64,000 nucleotides of DNA from Thermosynechococcus sp. CL-1 (lineage in GTDB: Bacteria > Cyanobacteriota > Cyanobacteriia > Thermosynechococcales > Thermosynechococcaceae): the NCBI RefSeq assembly GCF_008386235.1, contig NZ_CP040671.1, forward strand, positions 1,366,001 to 1,430,000, read 5' to 3'. How positions within the stretch are numbered: position 1 is the first letter of the stretch; each line of letters begins with the position of its first letter. The notes under the pieces are model-generated. The model was given only the letters and a program-made list of their open reading frames with translations, searched no databases and was not told where the DNA came from. The translations under genes and the position numbers were made by a program. Positions 17,865 through 26,727 of the stretch are shown here, in pieces.

Positions 17865-18872
17865 TTACGCCGAAGCAGCCGTCAAGTCAGTCACATACCG
17901 CAGCAAGATCCCCTTCTGGCCAATGATGAACCCTTGATCAGGACTAAAGAAGAGAATTTTATAAAAGTTGGAGGGGACTTTTTTCACGTCCACATCCTGC
18001 TGCCACGTTTGGCCACCATCTTGGCTACAGAGCAGTACCCCAGCACCCCCTGCTAGCCATACTTCATTGGGTGTGCGATAGGCCAGATCAAGGAAGCCAA
18101 CACTATTGCGACGCAGGGGACTCAGCAGTTCTCCCCAGTTTTCGGAATTGTCTGGATCAGAGAAGGCAATTTTACCGCCATTGACAATCATCCAGAGCCG
18201 ACCATCCGGGGTAAAGCCCATATTGTGGACACGGCGCGAGGTGGTGCGATTGTGGGGTTGCCAAGCCGTTTGTCCCGGCTGCCACGTGGAGTAAAAGCTC
18301 CCCCGCGAGGAGACAGCCACATACTCACCAGAGGGCGAACGGTTGAGGTTGCGCATGACCCCAATGGCTTCTTGGACTAGTGCTTGCCAGTTTTTGCCGC
18401 TGTCTTTGGTACGGTAAATGGCGCCTACATCGGTCATCATTTCTGCAGCGCCATTGCCGAGGGCTTTGATCAGGCGGGGTGAGCCGGGGAGCTTGGGATT
18501 GAGGGGAATTTGACTCCAAGATTGGCCACCATCGGTCGTGTGCAGCATAATGGGTGGCTCACCGACAATCCAGCCCTCGTTCCCTTGGAAGCTAACGCTG
18601 TTGAAGCGATAGTCGGGATTATCTAAAACCAGCGTACGGGGTTCCCAAGTTTGACCACCGTCGCGAGTTTCCATCAGTGTGGCATTGGCACCCACCAACC
18701 AACCGTGATTACGGTCAATAAAGCTCATATCGAGAATGGTTGAGGTGGTTGGTAGTTGGATGGCTTCCCAAGGGTTGTAGTCCAAGGCGGGGATGGCAAG
18801 GGCAGAGGTACTCAGGCTCATCCAGAGGACAACGGTCACCAGTAGCCAATGCAGGAACTTGATTCCTTTCAT
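17865..18872 (-). CDS. ycf48: Photosystem II assembly factor Ycf48 (HCF136)
   Basis: Ycf48 binds precursor D1 in the lumen and helps form PSII reaction centres. The protein of about 335 residues has a signal peptide (LHWLLVTVVLWMSLSTSALA) and then seven beta-propeller blades, seen as repeats of the type GWLVGANATLMETRDGGQTW and GWIVGEPPIMLHTTDGGQSW. No lipobox Cys is present at the cleavage site, so it should be released rather than lipidated. ATG 18872 gives a normal signal peptide; the frame is open to 18908, inside rubA. It follows rubA by 25 bases, forming the well-known rubA-ycf48 pair. Confidence 0.93.
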   Translation of the reverse strand: MKGIKFLHWLLVTVVLWMSLSTSALAIPALDYNPWEAIQLPTTSTILDMSFIDRNHGWLVGANATLMETRDGGQTWEPRTLVLDNPDYRFNSVSFQGNEGWIVGEPPIMLHTTDGGQSWSQIPLNPKLPGSPRLIKALGNGAAEMMTDVGAIYRTKDSGKNWQALVQEAIGVMRNLNRSPSGEYVAVSSRGSFYSTWQPGQTAWQPHNRTTSRRVHNMGFTPDGRLWMIVNGGKIAFSDPDNSENWGELLSPLRRNSVGFLDLAYRTPNEVWLAGGAGVLLCSQDGGQTWQQDVDVKKVPSNFYKILFFSPDQGFIIGQKGILLRYVTDLTAASA

Positions 18873-18897
18873 TTTTTGCCAATAACTGTCAATTTGT

Positions 18898-19233
18898 TTA
18901 GCGAACATTATAGAAACTCAGTAGAAAAAGAACGGCAAGGGCAAGACCACCAAAAATGAGGATATTTTTTTGGCCGGGGGTGAGGCGATTCACACCCAAG
19001 CCGTAGTTCAGATTTTCCTTGAAGCCTGAGGGGGATCCCACAGGTCCAATGTTGCTAAATTGCTTTTTCGGAGCACTGCACACTGGACACCGCCAGTTTA
19101 CGGGGAGATCAGCAAAGGCTGTCCCCGGCGGAATCGAGCGATTTTCGTCTCCCTTTGAGGGTTCATAGATGTAGCCGCAGGCACGGCACTCAAACCGATC
19201 TAAGGGCGCAACATCAGGGGTTTCGGCGGTCAT
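18898..19233 (-). CDS. rubA: Membrane-anchored rubredoxin RubA
   Basis: RubA is required for an early step of PSII reaction-centre assembly. The 111-residue protein carries the iron site CRACGYIYEP (about residue 17) and CPVCSAPKKQF (about residue 49), followed by a linker and a C-terminal membrane helix (NILIFGGLALAVLFLLSFY). This architecture distinguishes it from soluble rubredoxins. It is the first gene of the rubA-ycf48 pair, which is conserved across oxygenic phototrophs. Confidence 0.94.
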   Translation of the reverse strand: MTAETPDVAPLDRFECRACGYIYEPSKGDENRSIPPGTAFADLPVNWRCPVCSAPKKQFSNIGPVGSPSGFKENLNYGLGVNRLTPGQKNILIFGGLALAVLFLLSFYNVR

Positions 19234-19578
19234 ACCTCAGAAATTTTTAAGATTTGCGACATACATCTTAATACTACGGGATTTAGGGGCGTTTCTTGTG
19301 ATGAGGACAGGGGAGTTTTCAGGACAATACTGCGAAACTCTAAGACATGTAACGAAAGATCAGACCTTTGCAACATAAATATAAAGAAAAGATTAGGGAA
19401 GCCAGCCCTGCCAAGAAGTGATGCCATGATAGGGGTATTCAATTGAGGTCAGCCCATATAGACCTTAACCTTAAATCTCCTTTAATATTCCGTAGAATGC
19501 TGGCTTCCATATCACCAAGGGGGCTGGCATTTTACTTTTGGGGGTAGAATAGAGACCTGCACTTTCTACGGGTCGCCT
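19234..19578. other. Divergent intergenic region rubA / sfsA
   Basis: The 345 bases should hold the rubA promoter (minus) and the sfsA promoter (plus). A TAGAAT hexamer at 19545-19550 could be the sfsA -10 box. A 70-codon open frame on the minus strand (19230-19442) has no recognisable protein character and is treated as chance. No hairpin or RNA gene stands out. Confidence 0.4.
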
Positions 19579-20304
19579 GTGACTCCCACATTGTGTTGGC
19601 ACTATCCACCGCTCCAAGCAGGAATTCTCTGTCGGCGCTATCAGCGATTTTTTGCGGAGATTGAGTTGACCTCTGGCGATCGCATCACAGCCCACTGCCC
19701 GAATACAGGGCCGATGACAGGAATCTGCCAAGTGGGTGCCCCCGTTCAAGTCTCCTACCATGCAGATCCCAAGCGCAAGCTGGCCTATACGTGGGAAATG
19801 ATTTTCGTTGATGGCACGTGGGTGGGGGTAAATACGAGTTTGCCGAATCGGGTGATTGCTTCCGCATTGGCGGCAGGCATCCTACCGGAACTAGCTGGGT
19901 ACGGCACTCAGCAGCGAGAGGTGGCCTATGGTCAAGAGCGCAGCCGCATTGACTTTTACTTGGCGGATCATCCCCAACAGCCCCCTGCCTATGTTGAGGT
20001 GAAAAATACCACTTGGGCGCAAGGGGGGTTAGCCCTGTTTCCTGATACGGTGACCATGCGAGGTCAAAAGCATCTGCGGGAACTGCAATGGCTACGGCAA
20101 ACCCAACCTGACACTCGTGTGTGTATGCTCTACTTTATTAATCGCGGTGATTGCGATCGCTTTGCGCCGGGAGACAGTGCCGATCCCACCTATGGACAAC
20201 TCTTACGCGCCGCCTACAACCAAGGGGTGGAAATTTTGCCCTATCGTTTTGCCATTGAGCCAACGGGCATTCAGTTTTTGGGAACGGCCAAGCTGGTACT
20301 CTAG
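19579..20304 (+). CDS. sfsA: SfsA family nuclease-like DNA-binding protein
   Basis: The protein of 241 residues belongs to the SfsA family: FAEIELTSGDRITAHCPNTGPM in the N-terminal OB-like part, and SRIDFYLADH...YVEVKNTTW in the C-terminal part, which resembles a PD-(D/E)xK nuclease core. In E. coli SfsA was named for stimulating sugar fermentation genes; its true biochemical role is unclear. Length matches the family. The start is a GTG at 19579. It converges with the VOC gene; the last bases overlap by four. Confidence 0.9.
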   Translation: MTPTLCWHYPPLQAGILCRRYQRFFAEIELTSGDRITAHCPNTGPMTGICQVGAPVQVSYHADPKRKLAYTWEMIFVDGTWVGVNTSLPNRVIASALAAGILPELAGYGTQQREVAYGQERSRIDFYLADHPQQPPAYVEVKNTTWAQGGLALFPDTVTMRGQKHLRELQWLRQTQPDTRVCMLYFINRGDCDRFAPGDSADPTYGQLLRAAYNQGVEILPYRFAIEPTGIQFLGTAKLVL

Positions 20305-20654
20305 GACACTTGGCTAAGTTCAATCAGATTGCCATCGGGATCTGCGACAAAGATTGCGGTTCGTCCTGAGGCACTGCGCTGCAAGGGAATTTGGGCTGCC
20401 ACTAGGCGTTGTTCGAGACTGGCTAAATCAGTTACGCCAAGGGCAAAGTGGGGGTTACGTCCCCACCGCTGATCTTGACAGGGATCAACCACCTGCTCCG
20501 CTGGGATGAGATGAATTTGCACCGTACCGATTTGATACCAGCGGCCGGGGAATTTCAGGGGGCGATCGACGGGGGTAAGACCCAGCAACCCTTCATAGAA
20601 GGCCGCAGCTCGCTCCAAATCCGTGACGTTAATAGCAACGTGGAGAAAGACCAT
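20301..20654 (-). CDS. VOC (glyoxalase/bleomycin-resistance) family protein
   Basis: A protein of 117 residues with the VOC fold: FLHVAINVTDLERAAAFYEGLLGL at the N-terminus and TAIFVADPDGNLIELSQ at the end, containing the expected metal ligands His and Glu. Substrate unknown. ATG 20654 overlaps the stop of the cpcS gene by one base (TGATG), so it is translated by coupling with a phycobiliprotein lyase. A role near bilin or pigment chemistry is possible but only inferred from that link. Confidence 0.8.
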   Translation of the reverse strand: MVFLHVAINVTDLERAAAFYEGLLGLTPVDRPLKFPGRWYQIGTVQIHLIPAEQVVDPCQDQRWGRNPHFALGVTDLASLEQRLVAAQIPLQRSASGRTAIFVADPDGNLIELSQVS

Positions 20655-21190
20655 CAGGAATTGGCGGGTTGCGTCACCCCTAAGCGAATTTCTGAGCAAA
20701 AGGAGGCCATACTAAAGCCACCAAAGCGCTTGAGAATACTAGTGCGCAGGCGTAGATTGGGGCTGGCAAACCAAAGGCGCTCTTCAGAGTACATGGTTTC
20801 GTATTCGGTAATCAGTGTTAGGGCACCATCACTGCCCATACTGAAGCGACCGGCAACCGGTGCTTTTTCGGCATAGCCCATTTCCCGCAGGAGCTTGCCT
20901 TCCATCCGTGACCCCTGATCCATGATCGGCACCAGTACCGTTGAGCCTTCGTGCTTCTCGCTGTCCCATTCCATCGTGCCGTCCCAACTGACCCGTGCAC
21001 CGCACACTGCCCAAGCGGGATCCATGTCATATTGCTGACACAGGGCAATGACCGCAGGATCATCCACAGACAGTAATTCAATGGTTAACTGAGACTTGCC
21101 TGACTCAGTTTGCTTAAAGGCCAAGTGATGACTGGTACGTTGGGAAAACCAGCGGCCAGCACTTTGGGCAAAAAAGTCGCGGATGTCCAT
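20654..21190 (-). CDS. cpcS: CpcS-type phycobiliprotein chromophore lyase
   Basis: CpcS/CpeS lyases attach phycocyanobilin to Cys of phycobiliprotein subunits. The 178-residue lipocalin-like protein starts [25 protein letters not shown], the family hallmark, and continues with [10 protein letters not shown] and a conserved [16 protein letters not shown] block. From memory, an orthologue of Thermosynechococcus (Ycf58) has a solved structure. ATG 21190 is preferred over the upstream one at 21202 because family members begin there. It is followed by a VOC gene with a one-base overlap. Confidence 0.92.
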   Translation of the reverse strand: MDIRDFFAQSAGRWFSQRTSHHLAFKQTESGKSQLTIELLSVDDPAVIALCQQYDMDPAWAVCGARVSWDGTMEWDSEKHEGSTVLVPIMDQGSRMEGKLLREMGYAEKAPVAGRFSMGSDGALTLITEYETMYSEERLWFASPNLRLRTSILKRFGGFSMASFCSEIRLGVTQPANS

Positions 21191-21374
21191 ACCTGCGCAC
21201 ACTATGTAATGGGGACAAGAGCAGTATTTTTGAGTCTTTTTTTAGGGTACACCGTCTCTTCGATTCCTTCCAAACGATCGCGCTGAGGAAAGATGCAGTC
21301 AAAGATTAACAATGTAACAATATGTAAACGAGTTTAAGATTTAAGATAGAAGTAGGTCGCCCTCATCAATCCCT

Positions 21375-21698
21375 ATGCTGCACTCAAATTTACCTGAACC
21401 TCAACTGCTTAAGGTCTTGCTGGAGCCGCTACTCGAAGATTTTCAGTACTGGTTCACGCGATCGCGATCGCTCTTGCAGACAGAAGTGATTCCCTTCTTG
21501 AACGTGGCGGAACAGCAGGCACTCCTTGAACGGGTGGAGACGGCCCTCAATGATGTGATTGCTACCCAAAGCCTCTTTCGGGCAACGGACGGCCAAGTGG
21601 GGGTTGATACACAGGTACTGATGCAGTGGCATACGCTCTTGATGGAGTGCTGGCAGGTTGCCCACCACTATCGCTTATCCAAATCTTGTGACACTTAA
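21375..21698 (+). CDS. DUF2605 family protein
   Basis: A 107-residue, mainly helical soluble protein found only in cyanobacteria, with LPEPQLLKVLLEPLLEDFQYWF at the start. No function is known to me. It begins a three-gene run (DUF2605, DUF2973, GTPase) on the plus strand; DUF2605 and DUF2973 genes are regularly adjacent in cyanobacteria. The next gene starts 36 bases after its stop. Confidence 0.8.
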   Translation: MLHSNLPEPQLLKVLLEPLLEDFQYWFTRSRSLLQTEVIPFLNVAEQQALLERVETALNDVIATQSLFRATDGQVGVDTQVLMQWHTLLMECWQVAHHYRLSKSCDT

Positions 21699-21734
21699 AC
21701 GATTCTTGGCGCTTGGCTCGGAGGTGCTCTCTTC

Positions 21735-22016
21735 ATGTTGCAGTTGATCTATATTGTTGCCTTTACGGTCTTGGCACTACTGGCCATGGCTAATCTGATT
21801 CGCAGTTTGTTGACCCTCGGCATTGAATCACAACGCCAATTTTCACCGCCACGGGTGACCCATCCCGAACTGTTAGATAGCGATGGCCATGTGATTGATG
21901 AACCCCTGTTGGTGATGCGCTCTCTCAGTGTGGAGGATGCCCGTGCCCAACTGGATGCGATCTACCGCGAATCCCCCAGCTACGGTGACGACGCCCGTGG
22001 AGAAACCCAAGCCTAA
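21735..22016 (+). CDS. DUF2973 family membrane protein
   Basis: A 93-residue cyanobacterial protein with one N-terminal membrane helix (LIYIVAFTVLALLAMANLIRSL) and a soluble tail with HPELLDSDGHVIDEPLLVMR. The function is unknown to me. It sits in the conserved DUF2605-DUF2973 pair and its 3' end overlaps the following GTPase gene, so the three are probably expressed together. Confidence 0.8.
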   Translation: MLQLIYIVAFTVLALLAMANLIRSLLTLGIESQRQFSPPRVTHPELLDSDGHVIDEPLLVMRSLSVEDARAQLDAIYRESPSYGDDARGETQA

Positions 22017-23193
22017 ATTCTTAGGCTCCTATGGGCAGTTCCTGAGCCGCTGGTTTCAGGTGGATGCAACGGCACTGGCGGAGGTCTTGGCTAGGGCACG
22101 GCAGGAATTAGCGGCGACGGAGGTCTTGCTGATTGGCAAACCCCAATCGGGGAAAAGTTCGATTGTGCGGGCAATGACGGGTGCCGATGCCAGTATTGTC
22201 GGGGCGGGGTTTCGTCCCCATACGCGGCAAACACAGCGCTATGACTATCCCACGGCTGAACTGCCACTGCTCACCTTCACGGATACAGTGGGCTTGGGGG
22301 AAACGCCAGAGCAAACGGCTGAGGTGGTGGCGGAATTGGATCACCTGTTGCAGCAAAGTCAACGGGCACGAGTGATTATTTTGACGGTCAAGGTAACGGA
22401 TTTTGCGGGCGATCGCCTGCACCAAGTGGCAAAGGCACTGAAGAAGGCTCATCCAGAGATTCCGTTTATTTTGGCCATTACCTGTCTGCACGAGCTGTAT
22501 CCCCCCAACCAAGAAAATCATCCCCCCTATCCCCCAGAGATTCCTGAGGTTAATTTGGCGATCGCTGGCCTGAAGGAACGCTTTGCTGACATTAGCGATC
22601 GCGTCATTCCCCTTGACTTTACGTTGGAGGAAGACGGCTACACCCCTGCTTTTTATGGCTTTGAGACCCTTGCTGCAACTCTAGAGGCGGTGCTGCCGAA
22701 AGCAGAAGCCCAACTGCTCCGCGAGCTGATCGCCCAATCCCATCTCAGTGATCAATTGGCTCCCCTCTATCGTCAGGTGGGGCGGCGCTACATTGCCCCC
22801 TTTGCAGTGATGGCGGGAACCTTGGCGGCAGTGCCTTTGCCCTTTGCCACGATGCCAGTCCTTGTGGGGGTGCAGGTGGTGATGGTGGTGCTGCTGGGGC
22901 AGTTGTACGGTCAGACCCTTTCGCCTTCCCAAGCCGGGGGCATCTTGACCACAATTGGCGGCGGATTTGTGGCGCGGTTGGTGGGGCAACAGTTGATTAA
23001 ATTGATTCCGGGTTTGGGATCGGTGCTCTCTGCCTCTTGGGCGGCGGCCTATACTTGGGCCTTGGGGGAAGCCGCCTGTGTCTATTTTGGCGACGTGATG
23101 GGGGGCAAAACTCCCGATCCGCAGCGCATTCAGCAGGTACTCCAAGAAACATTGGCAACCGCACATTTACGCTTGCGCCAAAGCGAGTCCTAA
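21985..23193 (+). CDS. GTPase with C-terminal DUF697 membrane domain
   Basis: About 402 residues. The G domain has a P-loop (LLIGKPQSGKSSIV, about residues 40-53) and a G3 motif (TFTDTVGLGET), but the usual N/TKxD specificity motif is not evident; ITCLHELY occupies that place. The C-terminal part (from about residue 260) is hydrophobic with several helices and glycine-rich turns, like DUF697 proteins, which are bacterial membrane GTPases of unknown role. The GTG at 21985 was chosen because the conserved part begins there; the frame is open back to 21928. It overlaps the DUF2973 gene and converges with comEC (four-base overlap). Confidence 0.75.
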   Translation: MTTPVEKPKPKFLGSYGQFLSRWFQVDATALAEVLARARQELAATEVLLIGKPQSGKSSIVRAMTGADASIVGAGFRPHTRQTQRYDYPTAELPLLTFTDTVGLGETPEQTAEVVAELDHLLQQSQRARVIILTVKVTDFAGDRLHQVAKALKKAHPEIPFILAITCLHELYPPNQENHPPYPPEIPEVNLAIAGLKERFADISDRVIPLDFTLEEDGYTPAFYGFETLAATLEAVLPKAEAQLLRELIAQSHLSDQLAPLYRQVGRRYIAPFAVMAGTLAAVPLPFATMPVLVGVQVVMVVLLGQLYGQTLSPSQAGGILTTIGGGFVARLVGQQLIKLIPGLGSVLSASWAAAYTWALGEAACVYFGDVMGGKTPDPQRIQQVLQETLATAHLRLRQSES

Positions 23194-25475
23194 ATCAAGC
23201 CATCGTTTTGAGGGGCATTGGCCTTCAGGGAGCCATCCGCTTGCCAGCGCACTTCCCCGGCTTCTCCGACCACAAAATAGGGAATTTCTTTCTCCTTTAG
23301 ATAGCGGGCGATCGCGGGATCAAGGGCGTTGCGACTAAGAATGACACTGCGCGGCTTAACAATCTCAAAGAGGCGTGGCGTTAATTTTCGCCCCCACCAC
23401 CAGAGAACCTGCGGTGGCTCCACGGGCGTCACGGCCAGCCAATCCGTTTGAGCGGCATCGCGACTGGGATCACTGACAAAGAGCCACTGACTGTTGCCCA
23501 TCTCCAAGGTCAAGATAGCCGGATCCGCCCGCAGGACAGTAATTTTCACCTGACCCAGTTGAACGGGTTGCCGCAGGGGAAGCGATTGATGGGGCACCTT
23601 GAGGGTGGTCAACATTTCCCGGTAGGCAGGATCACTCTTGGCCGTTGGCACATCCGTAAACTGGCGAATTGGGGTGATCCCATGAATCTCGCGCCAGCCC
23701 TGTTGTTGACGGTACTGGCGATCGCTGGCCACCGCCCAATCAATGCGGTTAATGCCCTCTTGAGCCAAGAAAGCCGTTAGCCCTTGGGGATCTCCCCCAT
23801 TAATGACGACTGTCCCCGCTGGTTGCTGAACCACCAGTGTCGGCACCTGTGTATTGGCCAGAACCGTAGCTTGAAAGAGGGTGTTTTGGCGCAGAATAAA
23901 GGGCACGAGAACCAGAGTGACACCAAGGGTAAACAGCAAAAACCAACGGCGCCGCCAGCGAGGACTCAGCCACCCAAGGACAATCAGGCCATAGAGAACA
24001 ACAACTTGCAGCCAACCCAAACTGCCAAGGGCGATCGTTGCCCCCGGCCACTGGCCGATGGTTTGAATCAGCCACAGGAGGAAAGCTGTGGGGTAGTAGA
24101 GGAGCCAAGCAAGCGCCGATCCCACAGGCGGAACGAGGAGGCCGACCATGGCACTGATGAAGCCGCCAACCGTCAAGAGAACCAAGGGCAGATTGGCAAG
24201 GACATTAGCCAGCAGACCATACACCGGGAAAATACCGAAGATTGCCAAAGAGAGGGGCAGTACCCAAAGGGTGGCCGCGAGGGGTACCGCGACAAGGTTG
24301 CGCAGGGGTGTTGGCAACCAATCGAGGCGATCGCTGATCGGTCGAGCACTGACAATGAGACCCAAGGTGGCTAGGAAGCTCAACTGAAAGCCAATGTCCT
24401 CAATCCACAGGGGATTGTAGATCAGCATGGCAGTGGCGATCGCCAGCAGAATCACGAGGGGTTGCCCCTTTTGACCATTCACCAAAGCCACCAGACCCGC
24501 CAAGCCCATCAACACAGCGCGAATTGCTGAGGGGGCAAACCCACTCAAACAGGCAAAGAGCACCAAGACCCCAGCCCCCAAACCATAGCGCCACTGCTGC
24601 GGCAGGAAACGCGTCACCGCCAAGACAACTGCCAACAAAATCGCCGTATGAAACCCCGAGGCCGCCAGAGCATGGGATAGCCCCACGCGCCGAAAGCTGT
24701 CGCGCACCTCAAAGGGAATGGCCACCGCGCGGTTCCCCAGCACCATTGCCGAGACCACCGCACCATAGCGATCGCCCAACCCTTGGGCATGGACTTGGAT
24801 AATCCGCTGCCGCAGTGCCCACAACCCCCAAGGTGATCCCTGATCCAAAATCGTGACCTTGTTGCCTGCTAAGCCAGCAAAGGTGTTCTGTAACTGAAGC
24901 TGCCGCCGAAAGTTAAAGGCACGAAAAAACTCACTGCCCCCCCCACGAGGCAGATAGAGCCGCCCCGAAATCTGGATCCGTTGGCTGGGATGTAGCTTTG
25001 CCCCTTCCGCTGCTGGCAGTGTCACATAGAGGCGGCCACTGGCTCTCCCTTGCAGCACCTCACTTTGGGCCGGTACTTGACTGAGATTTTGATAGCGCTC
25101 CACCCCTAGGAAAAAGCGTCGTCGCCCAGCGCGATTAGGTAGTGGTGTGGTTTCAACACGCCCCTCGACGAGCACCGTTGACGGTAGGTTCAACCCCTCA
25201 AGACGGGGCACTAAACTGCTGATGTCATTCACCCCCGGCTGGGGCGTGCGCAGCCACACATAGGCCATCGCTAAAAGGGCAACCCCGGTGGCGATCGCAA
25301 AACTTTGACTCGAAGGCAGGCGCAGCCAAACCTTACCGCCCCAGCGCCGCCCGCTGTAGAGCATCCCTCCTAGGGCCAAGACCCCCAGCCAGCCCCACTG
25401 AAAGAGACTGAAAACACACCCCGTAATAAAGGCGATCGCCCAGAGAATTCCATCCGCCTTGGTAATGCTGAACAT
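23190..25475 (-). CDS. comEC: ComEC/Rec2 DNA-uptake channel
   Basis: ComEC forms the inner-membrane channel for single-stranded DNA in natural transformation. The 761-residue protein has N-terminal membrane helices, a DUF4131-type OB domain (about residues 60-190), the competence domain with SHALAASGFHTAILLAVVLA and many helices (about residues 230-520), and a C-terminal metallo-beta-lactamase-like domain. That last domain lacks a clear HxHxDH metal motif here. Size and order are normal. Thermosynechococcus is known to be naturally transformable, which agrees with the gene. Other com genes are not close, although pseudopilins occur at the window start. Confidence 0.9.
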   Translation of the reverse strand: MFSITKADGILWAIAFITGCVFSLFQWGWLGVLALGGMLYSGRRWGGKVWLRLPSSQSFAIATGVALLAMAYVWLRTPQPGVNDISSLVPRLEGLNLPSTVLVEGRVETTPLPNRAGRRRFFLGVERYQNLSQVPAQSEVLQGRASGRLYVTLPAAEGAKLHPSQRIQISGRLYLPRGGGSEFFRAFNFRRQLQLQNTFAGLAGNKVTILDQGSPWGLWALRQRIIQVHAQGLGDRYGAVVSAMVLGNRAVAIPFEVRDSFRRVGLSHALAASGFHTAILLAVVLAVTRFLPQQWRYGLGAGVLVLFACLSGFAPSAIRAVLMGLAGLVALVNGQKGQPLVILLAIATAMLIYNPLWIEDIGFQLSFLATLGLIVSARPISDRLDWLPTPLRNLVAVPLAATLWVLPLSLAIFGIFPVYGLLANVLANLPLVLLTVGGFISAMVGLLVPPVGSALAWLLYYPTAFLLWLIQTIGQWPGATIALGSLGWLQVVVLYGLIVLGWLSPRWRRRWFLLFTLGVTLVLVPFILRQNTLFQATVLANTQVPTLVVQQPAGTVVINGGDPQGLTAFLAQEGINRIDWAVASDRQYRQQQGWREIHGITPIRQFTDVPTAKSDPAYREMLTTLKVPHQSLPLRQPVQLGQVKITVLRADPAILTLEMGNSQWLFVSDPSRDAAQTDWLAVTPVEPPQVLWWWGRKLTPRLFEIVKPRSVILSRNALDPAIARYLKEKEIPYFVVGEAGEVRWQADGSLKANAPQNDGLI

Positions 25476-25570
25476 AGCCTTGTTGGGGTTGGCGTCCAGA
25501 GACTTAGGAGAAACTTTAAGACGGCATCATGCTGTAGGGACAGAGTTTTAGAACCAATTCAGACTTTAAC

Positions 25571-25861
25571 CTATGTCATGCCAACACTAAGGGGCACCCG
25601 CGTCTTTTTTTCGGCGTCAATGGTCACCTCTTCAGGACGGCAGCGCACGACACTGACCTCAAGTCCCTCTGCGCCCTCAGCCTTCAAGTCCTCAATGTAG
25701 CCATCCTTCTCTTTTTCCGCCTCCATGGGTGTCAGAAAAGGGCCAAAGTAGTAGGTGCAGGGGGGGGTTTTCGTTTCTATCTTGACCCACCATGCCAGAC
25801 CCATACCATTGACGAGATCGGCGAGCCAGCTTGTAAAACTTGTATTGCTATCGTTAAACAT
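25571..25861 (-). CDS. DUF1816 domain protein
   Basis: A 96-residue protein with the cyanobacterial DUF1816 pattern: GLAWWVKIETKTPPCTYYFGPF, then EAEKEKDGYIEDLKAEGA and a VVRCRPEEVTI ending. The family resembles the small CpcD-type linker fold, but its role is not settled. ATG 25861 is clearly supported by ggagga eight bases upstream; the frame opens nine codons earlier. It stands alone between comEC and rsmG. Confidence 0.82.
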   Translation of the reverse strand: MFNDSNTSFTSWLADLVNGMGLAWWVKIETKTPPCTYYFGPFLTPMEAEKEKDGYIEDLKAEGAEGLEVSVVRCRPEEVTIDAEKKTRVPLSVGMT

Positions 25862-26046
25862 TGACAGTATTCCTCCGAGACTTGCCAAGTTGCCCTAACC
25901 AATCAATTCAATACATTACATTTGTTGGTTTACTCTCTATTTGTGTATAACTGATCCCCCCCTAAATGTGTAGGGTGAAAATTTCAAACCATCGATTGTC
26001 ATAATTTATTTACATTAAGAGTCCCCACGAGGACAAGATCACTCAT

Positions 26047-26727
26047 TCAACCCTGACGCTGAAGGTAAACGCAGTGGCGCTGGGCATGGCTCAAGGGGGT
26101 GGCAAAGGCCTGAATCTCTAGGAGTTGACTGCGGTATCGCGGCAGCAGGGTTCCTAGGGTTTGGGCATCCTCTTTGCTCCACTGACCTCGGTACAGGACT
26201 AAAATGCCCCCCAACCGTAATAGGGGCAACCCATAGGCACAACAACGAGCCACATCACCGACGGCTCGAATTAAGGCCAAATCATAGCGGCGCTCATGGG
26301 CTTCTGCCCGTCCCCATTGCGGCTGAATGTTGGCCAAACCAACACTTGAAGGGAGAGAGTGCAAAAATTTGACTTTCTTTTGGGTTGCTTCAAGGAGTGT
26401 CACTGACCAATCGGGGCGGGCGATCGCCACCGGTACCCCCGGAAAACCACCGCCACTGCCAATATCAATGACCTGTTGAATCTTAGTTCCCCAAGGTGTT
26501 CCCCCAGTAGGCTGAAGCCATGGCAAAATCCCCCGCAACGAATCCCAGAGGTGCTTCTCCCAGAAATCAGGGACTGCCGTAATCCGCGTCAAGTTGATCC
26601 CTTGGTTGGCTGCGAGGATTGCCCCATAGAAGCGTTGGAACTGTTCCTGCTGTTGGGGTGTGGGTTGCCACTGGAGGGTCTCCTGCCAAGGGAATGGCTC
26701 AAGCAATAACGGCCTAGGACTCGCCAT
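26047..26727 (-). CDS. rsmG: 16S rRNA m7G527 methyltransferase
   Basis: RsmG (GidB) methylates G527 of 16S rRNA using S-adenosylmethionine. The 226-residue protein has NQGINLTRI in the N-terminal part, the SAM-binding loop VIDIGSGGGFPGVP, TLLEATQKKVKFL, and the catalytic region LALIRAVGDV. Length is typical. ATG 26727 was preferred; GTG codons just upstream are possible. The start overlaps the end of the preceding 102-codon gene by 14 bases, so the two form an operon. Confidence 0.92.
   Translation of the reverse strand: MASPRPLLLEPFPWQETLQWQPTPQQQEQFQRFYGAILAANQGINLTRITAVPDFWEKHLWDSLRGILPWLQPTGGTPWGTKIQQVIDIGSGGGFPGVPVAIARPDWSVTLLEATQKKVKFLHSLPSSVGLANIQPQWGRAEAHERRYDLALIRAVGDVARCCAYGLPLLRLGGILVLYRGQWSKEDAQTLGTLLPRYRSQLLEIQAFATPLSHAQRHCVYLQRQG

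Noticed and set aside
19230-19442. 70-codon minus-strand frame between rubA and sfsA
   Set aside because: It lies in the shared promoter region, overlaps the rubA start, has no ribosome site and no recognisable protein pattern.
23784-24374. 196-codon plus-strand frame inside comEC
   Set aside because: It is Gln/Asn/Arg-rich low-complexity antisense to membrane helices, as expected for a shadow frame.
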